A stretch of DNA of 58,924 nucleotides from positions 1 through 58,924 of the IMG/VR virus record IMGVR_UViG_3300037119_004955, one strand, 5' to 3'. This DNA comes from a virus. A program made the position numbers and the translations under genes. Shown here one piece after another: positions 30,853-37,941 of the stretch. Positions within the stretch are counted from its first letter, which is position 1, and each line of letters starts with the position of its first letter. A model generated the notes under the pieces. That model saw only the letters and a program-made list of their open reading frames with translations. It was not told where the DNA came from and ran no database searches.

Positions 30853-31070
30853 GCAGCAACTTTCCACCGGGATACAGCGAGGACGGAGACGCGATCACTC
30901 ACGGTCGCGATTCCGCGATGTATCAAGAGCTTTGCCCAATCAAGGAGAAGTTCGATAAGTGGGCCGAGGCTTTTGGAAAAGAGTTTTTCAGCGTGACGAT
31001 GGAACAGGATGTAGCGAACGTCGGGATTCTTCTTGAGCACATCGCCCACGAACTCAACCAACCGCTTTAA
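30849..31070 (+). CDS. Small hypothetical protein
   Basis: From ATG 30849, overlapping the previous stop by four bases, the product has 73 residues with a helical middle (ELCPIKEKFDKWAEAFGKEF). GAAAGAGG lies upstream. A longer frame from 30798 is embedded in the previous gene. Confidence 0.6.
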   Translation: MSSNFPPGYSEDGDAITHGRDSAMYQELCPIKEKFDKWAEAFGKEFFSVTMEQDVANVGILLEHIAHELNQPL

Positions 31071-31082
31071 GAGGGACCAACC

Positions 31083-31307
31083 ATGATCGACCCCGCAAGA
31101 TTATCTGAGGACGACGTTGGCCGACTCGTGATTTATCACCGCGAGCATTGCAACCGAGAGGAAGGCAAACTCTCAAGCTGGAACGACAAGTTTGTATTCG
31201 TTCGGTTCAAAGGTCCGGGCGGCGAAGCATGTGAACCATCCGACGTTTCATTCGCGCTCGGCAATGGAGTTTACGGAATGGGAAAAGCAAAGGAGCCAAC
31301 GCCATGA
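31083..31307 (+). CDS. Small hypothetical protein, WYL/SH3-like phage accessory type
   Basis: The 74-residue protein begins MIDPARLSEDDVGRLVIYH and contains GKLSSWNDKFVFVRFKGPGG, a small beta-barrel-like pattern common in phage accessory genes. It is coupled to the next gene by a four-base overlap. Role unknown. Confidence 0.6.
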   Translation: MIDPARLSEDDVGRLVIYHREHCNREEGKLSSWNDKFVFVRFKGPGGEACEPSDVSFALGNGVYGMGKAKEPTP

Positions 31308-31600
31308 GCAGCAGATTCGCGAGAGAAGCGGCGGATAAGTTTTACAAAGTCTGCTGCGACGACTCGGTTTGGTTTACCGAGTGGCTTGCCGAGATCATCG
31401 ACACCCAATACGCCCCGCTGATTGCGGCGATAAGAAAGGTAAGTATGGTGAGAAACAGTTTGGCATCACGCAATCAGCTAAATCGAGCGATAGGTAGACT
31501 TTGCCGGCAACTCGCCCTTCACGATCAGGAGACAACATCGAAGGAGAGAAGTAAAAAAGATCACGACGAAATGATCCGAGATTACAGGAGAGAAATGTGA
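31304..31600 (+). CDS. Small hypothetical protein
   Basis: The 98-residue product is basic and helical (SRFAREAADKFYKVCCDDSV; LNRAIGRLCRQLALHDQETT). It belongs to the motif-free accessory run. No family recognised. Confidence 0.55.
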   Translation: MSSRFAREAADKFYKVCCDDSVWFTEWLAEIIDTQYAPLIAAIRKVSMVRNSLASRNQLNRAIGRLCRQLALHDQETTSKERSKKDHDEMIRDYRREM

Positions 31601-31614
31601 AAGGAGCCAACACC

Positions 31615-32100
31615 ATGACCGACCAACCACGACGGACGGATGCGGAGATAGACGATTTCTTGACTGTGGCCGAAGCAATCGAAGCCGAAGCCACGCCGGG
31701 ACCGTGGAGAGCCGCCCCGATGGAGGAACTTTTCCCTGAATGCAAGGACAAGCCATACGCGAAGCAATGGGGCTGCGCTTGGCCCCACAAAGAGCGAGAG
31801 ATGGGCAACGAAGCCGATGCGAAGTTCAAGGCTTACGCCCGCACCGCTCTGCCTCAAGCCCTCGCCATCATCCGACAGCTTCAAACGCAACTCGCGGAGG
31901 CACGGGCGGTGATAGCGAAATTAAGACGCGAGGTAGAGAACATTGATGGCGAGGATGACATTGTGTTTAAGGGGCACGTTCTCAAAGTGATTGACACCGC
32001 CCTCGCCGCTCAATCCGCCGACGATGCGAAGCGGGGAGAGCAAAAAACCGACAAATCCAAACCATCACATCCCAGCAACGATGAAGGAGAAAAGGCATGA
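31615..32100 (+). CDS. Ead/Ea22-like protein
   Basis: From ATG 31615 (AAAGGAG nine bases upstream) the product has 161 residues. ATPGPWRAAP near residue 30, then NEADAKFKAYARTALPQAL and a long C-terminal coiled coil (QTQLAEARAVIAKLRREVEN), is the signature of Ead/Ea22-like accessory proteins of tailed phages. Their role is not settled. A GTG six codons upstream would hide the ribosome binding site inside the gene. Confidence 0.75.
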   Translation: MTDQPRRTDAEIDDFLTVAEAIEAEATPGPWRAAPMEELFPECKDKPYAKQWGCAWPHKEREMGNEADAKFKAYARTALPQALAIIRQLQTQLAEARAVIAKLRREVENIDGEDDIVFKGHVLKVIDTALAAQSADDAKRGEQKTDKSKPSHPSNDEGEKA

Positions 32101-32642
32101 GAGTTAAGACCGTGGCTGCGGCAATATTCCCTCCCTTGTTCAAGGTCTTGTCACCGGACATTGAGGTATGGAGGTTCTTTTGGAAAGGAAAGAAGGGCAA
32201 CCGATATTCCCTAAGACCGTCCGCCCCCTTCACCGGCACCGTAGACAAGGCTATTACTTACGCACGTAAACAATGGCCTAACCTACGAGGTCAAATCGAG
32301 ATCGAGGAGGTCACCGTACATAAGGAATATCACGAGGCCCTCAAAAACCAAGAGTTCCGAGATGTGGTTGCCGGCAGGCAGCACCTGTACTACTTTGTAT
32401 ACTGGCGTTCCGATACGAAAGGACCGCATGGATTCCTTAACTTCTGTGGTCTGGCCAAGGCACACAGCCGCGCCCTTGCCGAAAGCGAGGCCTTACGCCG
32501 TTATGGGCTTATCAGCCGTCGCCTCACGGTCTTGCCTTGCCACCCCGGCGATCGAGACAAAGGCGAACTGGACCTTCTGCATCGGGCTGCTTCTACTCCA
32601 GAAGTGGCGCGCCTCTCGCTGCGGGTTCGGAGGGCTAAATGA
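32097..32642 (+). CDS. Hypothetical protein
   Basis: The 181-residue product is basic, with RFFWKGKKGNRYSLRPSAPF early on and a helical end. A motif copy at 32593-32609 reappears here after a gap of nearly 3 kb. It is coupled to both neighbours by four-base overlaps. Function unknown. Confidence 0.6.
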   Translation: MRVKTVAAAIFPPLFKVLSPDIEVWRFFWKGKKGNRYSLRPSAPFTGTVDKAITYARKQWPNLRGQIEIEEVTVHKEYHEALKNQEFRDVVAGRQHLYYFVYWRSDTKGPHGFLNFCGLAKAHSRALAESEALRRYGLISRRLTVLPCHPGDRDKGELDLLHRAASTPEVARLSLRVRRAK

Positions 32643-33016
32643 TTTCGGAGTCGAAGGAGATTGACGGATACGAAGTATCTTTGAAGGACATCGTGCGCTT
32701 CCTATCGTTTGTCAAGGAAGACGAAAAAGGGTGCTGGGTGTGGCAAGGACACCGCGACGCTAAAGGGTATGGTCAGTTCTGGTGGAACGGAAACCCAGTA
32801 TGGGCTCATCGTTTCGCGCATGCCATATTCATCGGTATCGTTCCAAAGAAGCATCATGTGCACCATAAGCATGGGTGTCGCAATCCGTCATGCTGCAACC
32901 CGGAGCACATCCAGCAGATAACCCACAAAGCAAACTCAAAGGACGGTGCGTGGGTGCGCGAACACCGTAGGAAGATACTAGTGGACGCGACCTGCCTTTT
33001 ATTCGAAAGGGACTGA
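32639..33016 (+). CDS. HNH endonuclease
   Basis: The 125-residue protein is an HNH nuclease of the HNH_3 type: GCWVWQGHRDAKGYGQFWWN, AHRFAHAIFIG, and the metal site VHHKHGCRNPSCCNPEHIQQ. Free-standing genes of this size are often homing endonucleases that move between phage genomes. It lies at the border of the motif-free cassette, which fits such mobility. It could also cut host or rival phage DNA. Confidence 0.85.
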   Translation: MISESKEIDGYEVSLKDIVRFLSFVKEDEKGCWVWQGHRDAKGYGQFWWNGNPVWAHRFAHAIFIGIVPKKHHVHHKHGCRNPSCCNPEHIQQITHKANSKDGAWVREHRRKILVDATCLLFERD

Positions 33017-33019
33017 ACG

Positions 33020-33547
33020 ATGATATTTAAAGTAATCTCCGGCGGACAAACCGGTGTGGATATCTCAGGACTCCGCGCCGCCAAAAGTCTGGGCATAGAA
33101 ACTGGGGGGTGGATGCCACGACAGTACATGACTCATGATGGTTCTCACCCAGAATACGCTACCGAGTACGGTGTAAAGGTATTTGGTAGTTATAAAGATC
33201 GCACGTGGATGAACGTAAAGGCTTCCGACATCACCATCCGCATTGCGAAGGATTGGAACTCTTCTGGGGAAAACTGCACGCTCAATGCTTTGAAACATTA
33301 CGGTAAGACTTACTGGGATGTGGAGGTTGCGAACAATGGCGACGATGGACAGCTAATGTTTGTAAACTGTGTGAAAAACTCCATCGATGTAGTTTCAACG
33401 TTGATAGTTGCCGCAAAGCCGTACCAAAAAATCACAACTGTGAACATCGCTGGCAATAGTGAGAAGACCTGTCCAGGTATCGAAGAAATATCGCTTGTAT
33501 TTCTAACGGAACTATTCAAAAAGGTACTGCAATGGGACTCAAAGTAA
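33020..33547 (+). CDS. YpsA/SLOG-fold protein (putative molybdenum carrier family)
   Basis: The start, VISGGQTGVDISGLRAAKSL followed by GGWMPRQYMT, matches the putative molybdenum carrier family, a member of the SLOG/Rossmann-like superfamily that binds nucleotides. SLOG proteins sense nucleotide second messengers in several anti-phage systems, so a phage copy could be a ligand sponge or decoy; this is speculation. NTIRIAKDW- and NSSGENC-type loops precede a C-terminal helix. Two dispersed motif copies fall within the gene. It overlaps the next gene by 16 bases. Confidence 0.8.
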   Translation: MIFKVISGGQTGVDISGLRAAKSLGIETGGWMPRQYMTHDGSHPEYATEYGVKVFGSYKDRTWMNVKASDITIRIAKDWNSSGENCTLNALKHYGKTYWDVEVANNGDDGQLMFVNCVKNSIDVVSTLIVAAKPYQKITTVNIAGNSEKTCPGIEEISLVFLTELFKKVLQWDSK

Positions 33548-33792
33548 AACGTGTCGCCACTGCTCCGACAGGCGTAGTTACCATTGGTAAACTTGCCATG
33601 GGAGACTTGTTCTGCTTCACAGATGACCCGTCGAAGCTATGCTGGAAAGATCCGGAGTACCACGTGCCGGGGAAGACTTGGTACAAAGTAGTTGGCGTCG
33701 TCTCACCGGATAGTCTCTTTATGTGGCGCGTGAGCGATTGGTCGGCCCATTATTGCGCGGCGGACCTCGCCGTTATCCCTTTCAAGCCATGA
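33532..33792 (+). CDS. Small beta-barrel-like hypothetical protein
   Basis: The 86-residue product resembles small phage proteins with a GKLAMGDLFCFTDDPSKLCW core, WYKVVGV strand and SLFMWRVSDW strand. It starts within the YpsA-like gene and overlaps the following gene by four bases. Function unknown. Confidence 0.6.
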   Translation: MGLKVKRVATAPTGVVTIGKLAMGDLFCFTDDPSKLCWKDPEYHVPGKTWYKVVGVVSPDSLFMWRVSDWSAHYCAADLAVIPFKP

Positions 33793-34286
33793 TAATAAAA
33801 GTTGACAAGACTCCAATCCTGTTTGAAACGATAGCTCACAGGGATTTCAAATGCGCGGTGTGCAAAGGATGGATAAGAAGAACTCAATGGATGCTTGTGG
33901 AGCAGCATCTTCTGGGAGTAAACATATGGCATCATGGATGCTGCCCTCGACCGGCACTCGCAAAAGGTACCGCATCGCACAACCGGGTGGAGTTCAAACA
34001 GATGGGGAGCCGGATGGTGTGGGCACAGTTCGACGGAAACGATTACTACGACGTGATACAAAGACCACTGACTGGATTCAACAAGGTGAGAAACCAAAGA
34101 ATACTAGCCATGCCGATGTTCTCGTCATTCAAAAATCGCATCATAATGCTCGGCGGCCACAACACAATAGCGGATGCATTCTTCTGCTGCCAGCAGGAAG
34201 CGGTGTTCAAGATATATGCCAGTAGAAACTCAAACGAGCCGCTGGAACGACAAGGTGTTTTTCAGAAAAAGTTTTTGCGTTTTTGA
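33789..34286 (+). CDS. Hypothetical protein
   Basis: The 165-residue product from ATG 33789 has a CAVCKGWI pair and a CCPR segment that could bind zinc, then a beta-rich middle. A longer frame from 33723 lies in the preceding gene. The last eight codons run into the A-tract of promoter P5, so the gene end and the promoter share DNA. HLLGVN is coded by a motif copy. Confidence 0.6.
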   Translation: MIIKVDKTPILFETIAHRDFKCAVCKGWIRRTQWMLVEQHLLGVNIWHHGCCPRPALAKGTASHNRVEFKQMGSRMVWAQFDGNDYYDVIQRPLTGFNKVRNQRILAMPMFSSFKNRIIMLGGHNTIADAFFCCQQEAVFKIYASRNSNEPLERQGVFQKKFLRF

Positions 34287-34297
34287 AAAGATTTGTT

Positions 34298-34326
34298 TTG
34301 CTTTTCGTTCTCGTTTCGGTTAAAAT
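34298..34326 (+). promoter_or_regulatory. Early promoter P5
   Basis: TTGCTT (34298-34303), 17 bases, TAAAAT (34321-34326). Upstream are AGAAAAAG and TGAAAAG tracts. It drives the Ala/Lys-rich protein gene at 34416. Confidence 0.8.
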
Positions 34327-34415
34327 GGGAAGCGTTCGGGCGGAAAAAAGTAACCGCCGCGAGGAACCGATACCGCCCCGGATATCCTTGCGAGCATGTT
34401 GAAAGGAAAGACGTC

Positions 34416-35033
34416 ATGGGACTGAAAGTTACTCGACCCGCAGGCACTGTGCCGAATAAGGCTCCGGCTGCCAAGGCAGCCAAGGCTCCGAAGGAACCCA
34501 AGCCAGCCCGACCCAAGATCTCCGCCACCGATGAAGAGATCATGGCTCTGTGCGCAGGGAAGTTGAACCCTCGCGACTACAAGGGCACGGCGCAACAGGA
34601 CGCACTCACGCAGGTCTCGGAAGATGGCAAGGCAGTCGGTCGTCCTCTGGGGGTATCCACCGGACTGCCCATCCAGCTGGCCTTTGGATACATGTTCCAG
34701 GAAAACCAGAAGGTCGCGTCCGCGTGTCGCATCAAGGGACTTGGTCACGCCACCGATGAGAAGTGCTCCGCGTGGATCAAGCGCGAGTTTCCTGGACGAG
34801 GTGCCGGTACCTTTGACAACATTGCCTACTGTCGCCGATACTTCAATAACGGTCAAGGCACCAAAGGCAACAAGCCGAAGTGGACCTCCGACCGGTTCGA
34901 CGACAACGGCGCAGCGATGGCCCCCGGCACTCGCGGCTTCAGCAAGAAGGAAGCCGTGCCTGCGAAGGCTGCCGTCGCCACCAAGCCGGTACTGGCGAAA
35001 CCCAAGGTAGTCGCCCGAAAGGCTGCGGCCTAA
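34416..35033 (+). CDS. Ala/Lys/Pro-tailed protein, possible DNA-binding
   Basis: The 205-residue protein has a histone-H1-like N-terminal tail (PNKAPAAKAAKAPKEPKPAR) and a C-terminal tail of the same kind (KEAVPAKAAVATKPVLAKPK). Between them is a compact domain of about 110 residues (FGYMFQENQKVASACRIKGL; YCRRYFNNGQG). I do not recognise that domain. The basic tails suggest binding to DNA or RNA polymerase. It has its own promoter and a GAAAGGAAAG ribosome binding site, so it is probably made in quantity. Confidence 0.7.
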   Translation: MGLKVTRPAGTVPNKAPAAKAAKAPKEPKPARPKISATDEEIMALCAGKLNPRDYKGTAQQDALTQVSEDGKAVGRPLGVSTGLPIQLAFGYMFQENQKVASACRIKGLGHATDEKCSAWIKREFPGRGAGTFDNIAYCRRYFNNGQGTKGNKPKWTSDRFDDNGAAMAPGTRGFSKKEAVPAKAAVATKPVLAKPKVVARKAAA

Positions 35034-35045
35034 TCACGATTTGGA

Positions 35046-35168
35046 TCTGACGGCGCACTATGGTTAAGTGCCAGTGATGACGATGGACCCGGCTAGGTGT
35101 GGTCATCCCCAGAGACTTACGTCTCGTTTGAGGAAACCGGGTGAGCAGGTTCGAATCCTGCCGTCAGA
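35046..35168 (+). tRNA. tRNA-like element without a clear anticodon arm
   Basis: TCTGACG (35046-35052) pairs perfectly with CGTCAGA (35162-35168). GCAC-TATGGTTAA-GTGC makes a D-arm with the expected GG loop, and GCAGG-TTCGAAT-CCTGC makes a canonical T-arm. Between the D- and T-arms are about 75 bases instead of 22. These fold into other stems (ACCCGG/CCGGGT and GAGAC-TTAC-GTCTC) and give no standard 5-bp stem with 7-base loop. No CCA is encoded. It may be a tRNA with an intron or insertion, or a tRNA-mimic used for 3' end processing. Confidence 0.6.
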
Positions 35169-35209
35169 TTTGTTGCGAAAAAATATTTGAAAAAAGTGCA
35201 AAAAAACTT

Positions 35210-35238
35210 TAGCTTTTCAAGAACGTTTCGGTTAAGCT
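35210..35238 (+). promoter_or_regulatory. Early promoter P6
   Basis: TAGCTT (35210-35215), 17 bases, TAAGCT (35233-35238), with A-tracts (GAAAAAATATTTGAAAAAAG) upstream. It drives the replication and recombination block. Confidence 0.75.
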
Positions 35239-35256
35239 GTACGCTCACGCATCCCA

Positions 35257-35288
35257 GGTGGGGTGGCTCGTCGGTTAGCCACCTCACC
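35257..35288 (+). promoter_or_regulatory. 12-bp leader hairpin before the helicase gene
   Basis: GGTGGGGTGGCT and AGCCACCTCACC pair with a single G-U around the loop CGTCGGTT. It begins about 12 bases after the predicted P6 start point. It may protect the mRNA 5' end or attenuate transcription. Confidence 0.65.
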
Positions 35289-35317
35289 CTGTGGTGCAAA
35301 AACCTAGGAAAGACACC

Positions 35318-36790
35318 GTGCCGGCTACCACGGAACTGCTCACTAACCCCGTCAACGCGCGCCTATCAAGGCGTTATGATCCTTTCTCGCCGCCCGCGAG
35401 GCCTCCACTCGCCCATCAGGTAGAATGCCTGAAGCGAATGAGAAGGCCTCGTGTGCTATGCGGCGCAGAGACACGCCTCGGCAAGATCACGATGTTTTTC
35501 CACTGGCTCCACCTAGCGAAGGTGGCTGGCCCTACGCTAGTAGTTTCCCCAATCTCAGCCCACGATGGATGGGTGTCCGACGCTGAAGCGGATGGTGTAG
35601 AACTATTGCAGTATTCGGATGGAGCCGCCCGAGTCCTCGACCGCTTTCTCTCCAGAGAAACGCGCACCCCTTTCTGTGTACTCACCAACAGCGAACAACT
35701 ATTCACCACAAAGCGACGTTCAGAGTCTGGCGCAGTGGAGTTAAAATCTATCGCTCAAATGCCATGGGCCGCGATATGCTACGATGAGGTTCAAGGACTG
35801 CGCAACGTTCGCTCGCAAAGGTTCTCTGCCATCTGTAGCCTGCGAGAACCGATACAAAATCGCTGCGCCCTCACCGGACAGCTACGCCCAGAAAGCCTGC
35901 TGGATCTGTATGGGCAGATGTTCTTCCTACACGGCTTCTTCATGGGATGTCGCAACTTCTGGCAGTGGCGTAGCAAATACTTTGAACTGAAAGGATATGA
36001 CTGGGTGCCGAAGCCGGGCATGGCTGACCTAATCAAAGCAGCTGCTCACTCCAACGGGGCAGTAATGACGAGGAAGGAAGCCGGCATTGAGATACCGGTG
36101 ACCGTCCGTAAAGAAGTGGTGCGGATAGATCCTTGGGAGAAGAAGATATACAGTTATGTGCGTAAGCACTGGTACTGGCCCGACAAACAGCTGAGCACGA
36201 AGTTTGCTGTCGTGACTTACGCATGGCTGTCAATGATCTCTGGGGGATCATACGCTCATTTACTCCCAGAAGGTGCGCCCCGTCAATGGATACCGGCGAA
36301 GCGGTTAGCTCTGCTGCGAATGCTCGCGAATGAGCCAAGGCAAGTTGTGGTGGCATACCGCTTCAACAAGGAGTTAGACGACTGTTGGCTATTCCTGGAG
36401 AAAAACGGAATCAAAGTGTCGCCGCCAATAACCGGCAGAATGAGTCGCGCCGATCGGGCTGCGCACTGCCGGATGTTCCGGAGGGGAGATTACGACGTGC
36501 TGCTGGCGCAGGCGAAAGCAATTAACTTAGGGGTGGACCTAGCTTGCGCCTCGGTGCTTGTGTGGTATTCCGTGGTGCTGGACAATCTTAGCTTTAAGCA
36601 GGTGTCCGACCGGCTGTTCCACCCACTCAAGAAGACAAGCATTGAAGTAGTATATCTGGTGGCGAAGGACACAGTTGACGAAGAGAATGTCGAACTGCTG
36701 CTGGACAAGCGTCTCGACTCCAGACTGTTCCAAAGTCGTCTGCATCGTAAGATAACCGACATCGTAGGAAAGAGGCCCTTGTGCGCGTGA
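35318..36790 (+). CDS. SNF2-family DEAD-like helicase
   Basis: The 490-residue protein follows the SF2/SNF2 plan: motif I CGAETRLGKITMF (residues 48-60), TLVVSPISAHDGW (motif Ia region), DEVQ (156-159, motif II), ALTGQL (motif III), and a second lobe with VVVAYRFNKELDD, VLLAQAKAINLGVDLACAS and QVSDRLFHP (motifs V-VI). The usual GKT is GKI here, which is unusual because the threonine binds Mg. The start is GTG 35318 with AGGAAAG upstream; a GTG nine codons earlier lacks one. Phage helicases of this type act in replication fork or recombination reactions. Confidence 0.88.
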   Translation: MPATTELLTNPVNARLSRRYDPFSPPARPPLAHQVECLKRMRRPRVLCGAETRLGKITMFFHWLHLAKVAGPTLVVSPISAHDGWVSDAEADGVELLQYSDGAARVLDRFLSRETRTPFCVLTNSEQLFTTKRRSESGAVELKSIAQMPWAAICYDEVQGLRNVRSQRFSAICSLREPIQNRCALTGQLRPESLLDLYGQMFFLHGFFMGCRNFWQWRSKYFELKGYDWVPKPGMADLIKAAAHSNGAVMTRKEAGIEIPVTVRKEVVRIDPWEKKIYSYVRKHWYWPDKQLSTKFAVVTYAWLSMISGGSYAHLLPEGAPRQWIPAKRLALLRMLANEPRQVVVAYRFNKELDDCWLFLEKNGIKVSPPITGRMSRADRAAHCRMFRRGDYDVLLAQAKAINLGVDLACASVLVWYSVVLDNLSFKQVSDRLFHPLKKTSIEVVYLVAKDTVDEENVELLLDKRLDSRLFQSRLHRKITDIVGKRPLCA

Positions 36791-37356
36791 AAACGGCCAA
36801 ACCGGACCCACAGCCCGCAGCTGGAGGGTTCTTTCAAACTGGGAAGCGGCAACCGAGCCTCCCGGCACGCGGGACTGTCCTAGGCGTTGACTCAGGCGTG
36901 GGAGGGGCTGGATATGCCGTGGTTGGATACCTGGGCAAGGTGGTATCGCTTGAGAGCGCGGTAATTGTGAACACTAGCCCCAAAGAGTTCATGGCCGAGA
37001 GACTGAGGCAAATATGCGCTCCGTTGCGTGGGCTGATAGTATCGCTCGGAGTCAAGAACGTAGTGATTGAAAAGCCAGTGGTGTACGGCAACGAGATAAG
37101 CCAGGCTGCCGCCGTGAAGGGTGACCTGCACACGCTGTCGTTCAGCGTAGGTGCGATATGTCTCTGCTGTCTCGAGGCTGGAGTGTCGGCGGAAAACATT
37201 GAACTGATAAATCCAAACCAATGGAAGGGGCAACTGAGTAAGGGGCAGGTTGCGGAACGAGTGTATCCGCTAGTTGATCAACACAGGTTCTCACTTAAAA
37301 GCCACTCGATCGATGCTGCCGGCATTGCTCTATGGTGGTTAGGAATGTTTGTATGA
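36781..37356 (+). CDS. RuvC-like Holliday junction resolvase
   Basis: The RNase H-fold resolvase pattern is complete: GVDSGVGGAGYAVV with the first catalytic Asp (37), VVIEKPVVYG with the Glu (97), and SHSIDAAGIALW with the last Asp (178) and the preceding His. The N-terminal 30 residues are basic and probably flexible. The gene overlaps the helicase by 10 bases and MazG by four. It would resolve branched DNA before packaging. Confidence 0.88.
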   Translation: MRVKTAKPDPQPAAGGFFQTGKRQPSLPARGTVLGVDSGVGGAGYAVVGYLGKVVSLESAVIVNTSPKEFMAERLRQICAPLRGLIVSLGVKNVVIEKPVVYGNEISQAAAVKGDLHTLSFSVGAICLCCLEAGVSAENIELINPNQWKGQLSKGQVAERVYPLVDQHRFSLKSHSIDAAGIALWWLGMFV

Positions 37357-37769
37357 AGTTATCCGACACTGACATCTGTGCGTTACGCTCGGCTGCCGAC
37401 ATGGTACATAATACTGACTTCAGACTCGATGAGGTAGTGACGGCATGTAGGATCACCGACAAACGTCTGCATTTCGGCAGCGCGTTCTCGATCCTTCGCG
37501 CCGCCACCCGACTGGCTGGCGAAGCCGGTGAGTTTTGCAACGAGATCGGCAAGGTGGCATGCGCAGTCGGCCCCGGCTTCGAACTCACCGAGGAGCAGAA
37601 GAAGCGAGCCTCGCTCGAACTGTTCGACGCTTTCTGGTACATCCTCAAGAGTCTGCGCGAGATCGATGTTTCTCCCCAGAAGATGCTTGAGCTAGGCTTT
37701 ACAAAACTGGCCGATAAGTTCTCACAAGACAGACAGGAGTTAGAAAATGTTGAACCAACAGGACATTGA
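37353..37769 (+). CDS. MazG-like nucleotide pyrophosphohydrolase
   Basis: The 138-residue protein has the helical MazG site: LAGEAGEFCNEIGKV supplies the ExxE pair and ELFDAFWYILKSL the ExxxD pair. The C-terminal FTKLADKFSQDR is also typical. It hydrolyses (d)NTPs or ppGpp to monophosphates; in phages it can adjust nucleotide pools or lower stringent alarm. The start ATG 37353 overlaps the resolvase stop. VSPQKM is coded by a motif copy. Confidence 0.85.
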   Translation: MKLSDTDICALRSAADMVHNTDFRLDEVVTACRITDKRLHFGSAFSILRAATRLAGEAGEFCNEIGKVACAVGPGFELTEEQKKRASLELFDAFWYILKSLREIDVSPQKMLELGFTKLADKFSQDRQELENVEPTGH

Positions 37770-37941
37770 TAAGCTGGCAGAATTAGTTGAAAAAATGGGC
37801 CAGCATATCCAGAAGCAGATAAAGTGCACGATGGTGTCGGTGAAGCTGGCCGGCATGATCGCTCACAACAACTCTGCTACTGACCCAGACGAGATCTATT
37901 CGCAGGCCAGCTTTGAAGAGTTAGCAAAGGAACTGGAGTGA
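37747..37941 (+). CDS. Small helical protein
   Basis: The 64-residue product (IDKLAELVEKMGQHIQKQIK at the start) is one or two amphipathic helices with an acidic end. It overlaps MazG by 23 bases and the glycosylase by four. Function unknown. Confidence 0.6.
   Translation: MLNQQDIDKLAELVEKMGQHIQKQIKCTMVSVKLAGMIAHNNSATDPDEIYSQASFEELAKELE

Noticed and set aside
35046-35168. Ordinary tRNA with assigned amino acid
   Set aside because: No 5-bp stem with 7-base loop is present in the anticodon position, so no anticodon can be read.
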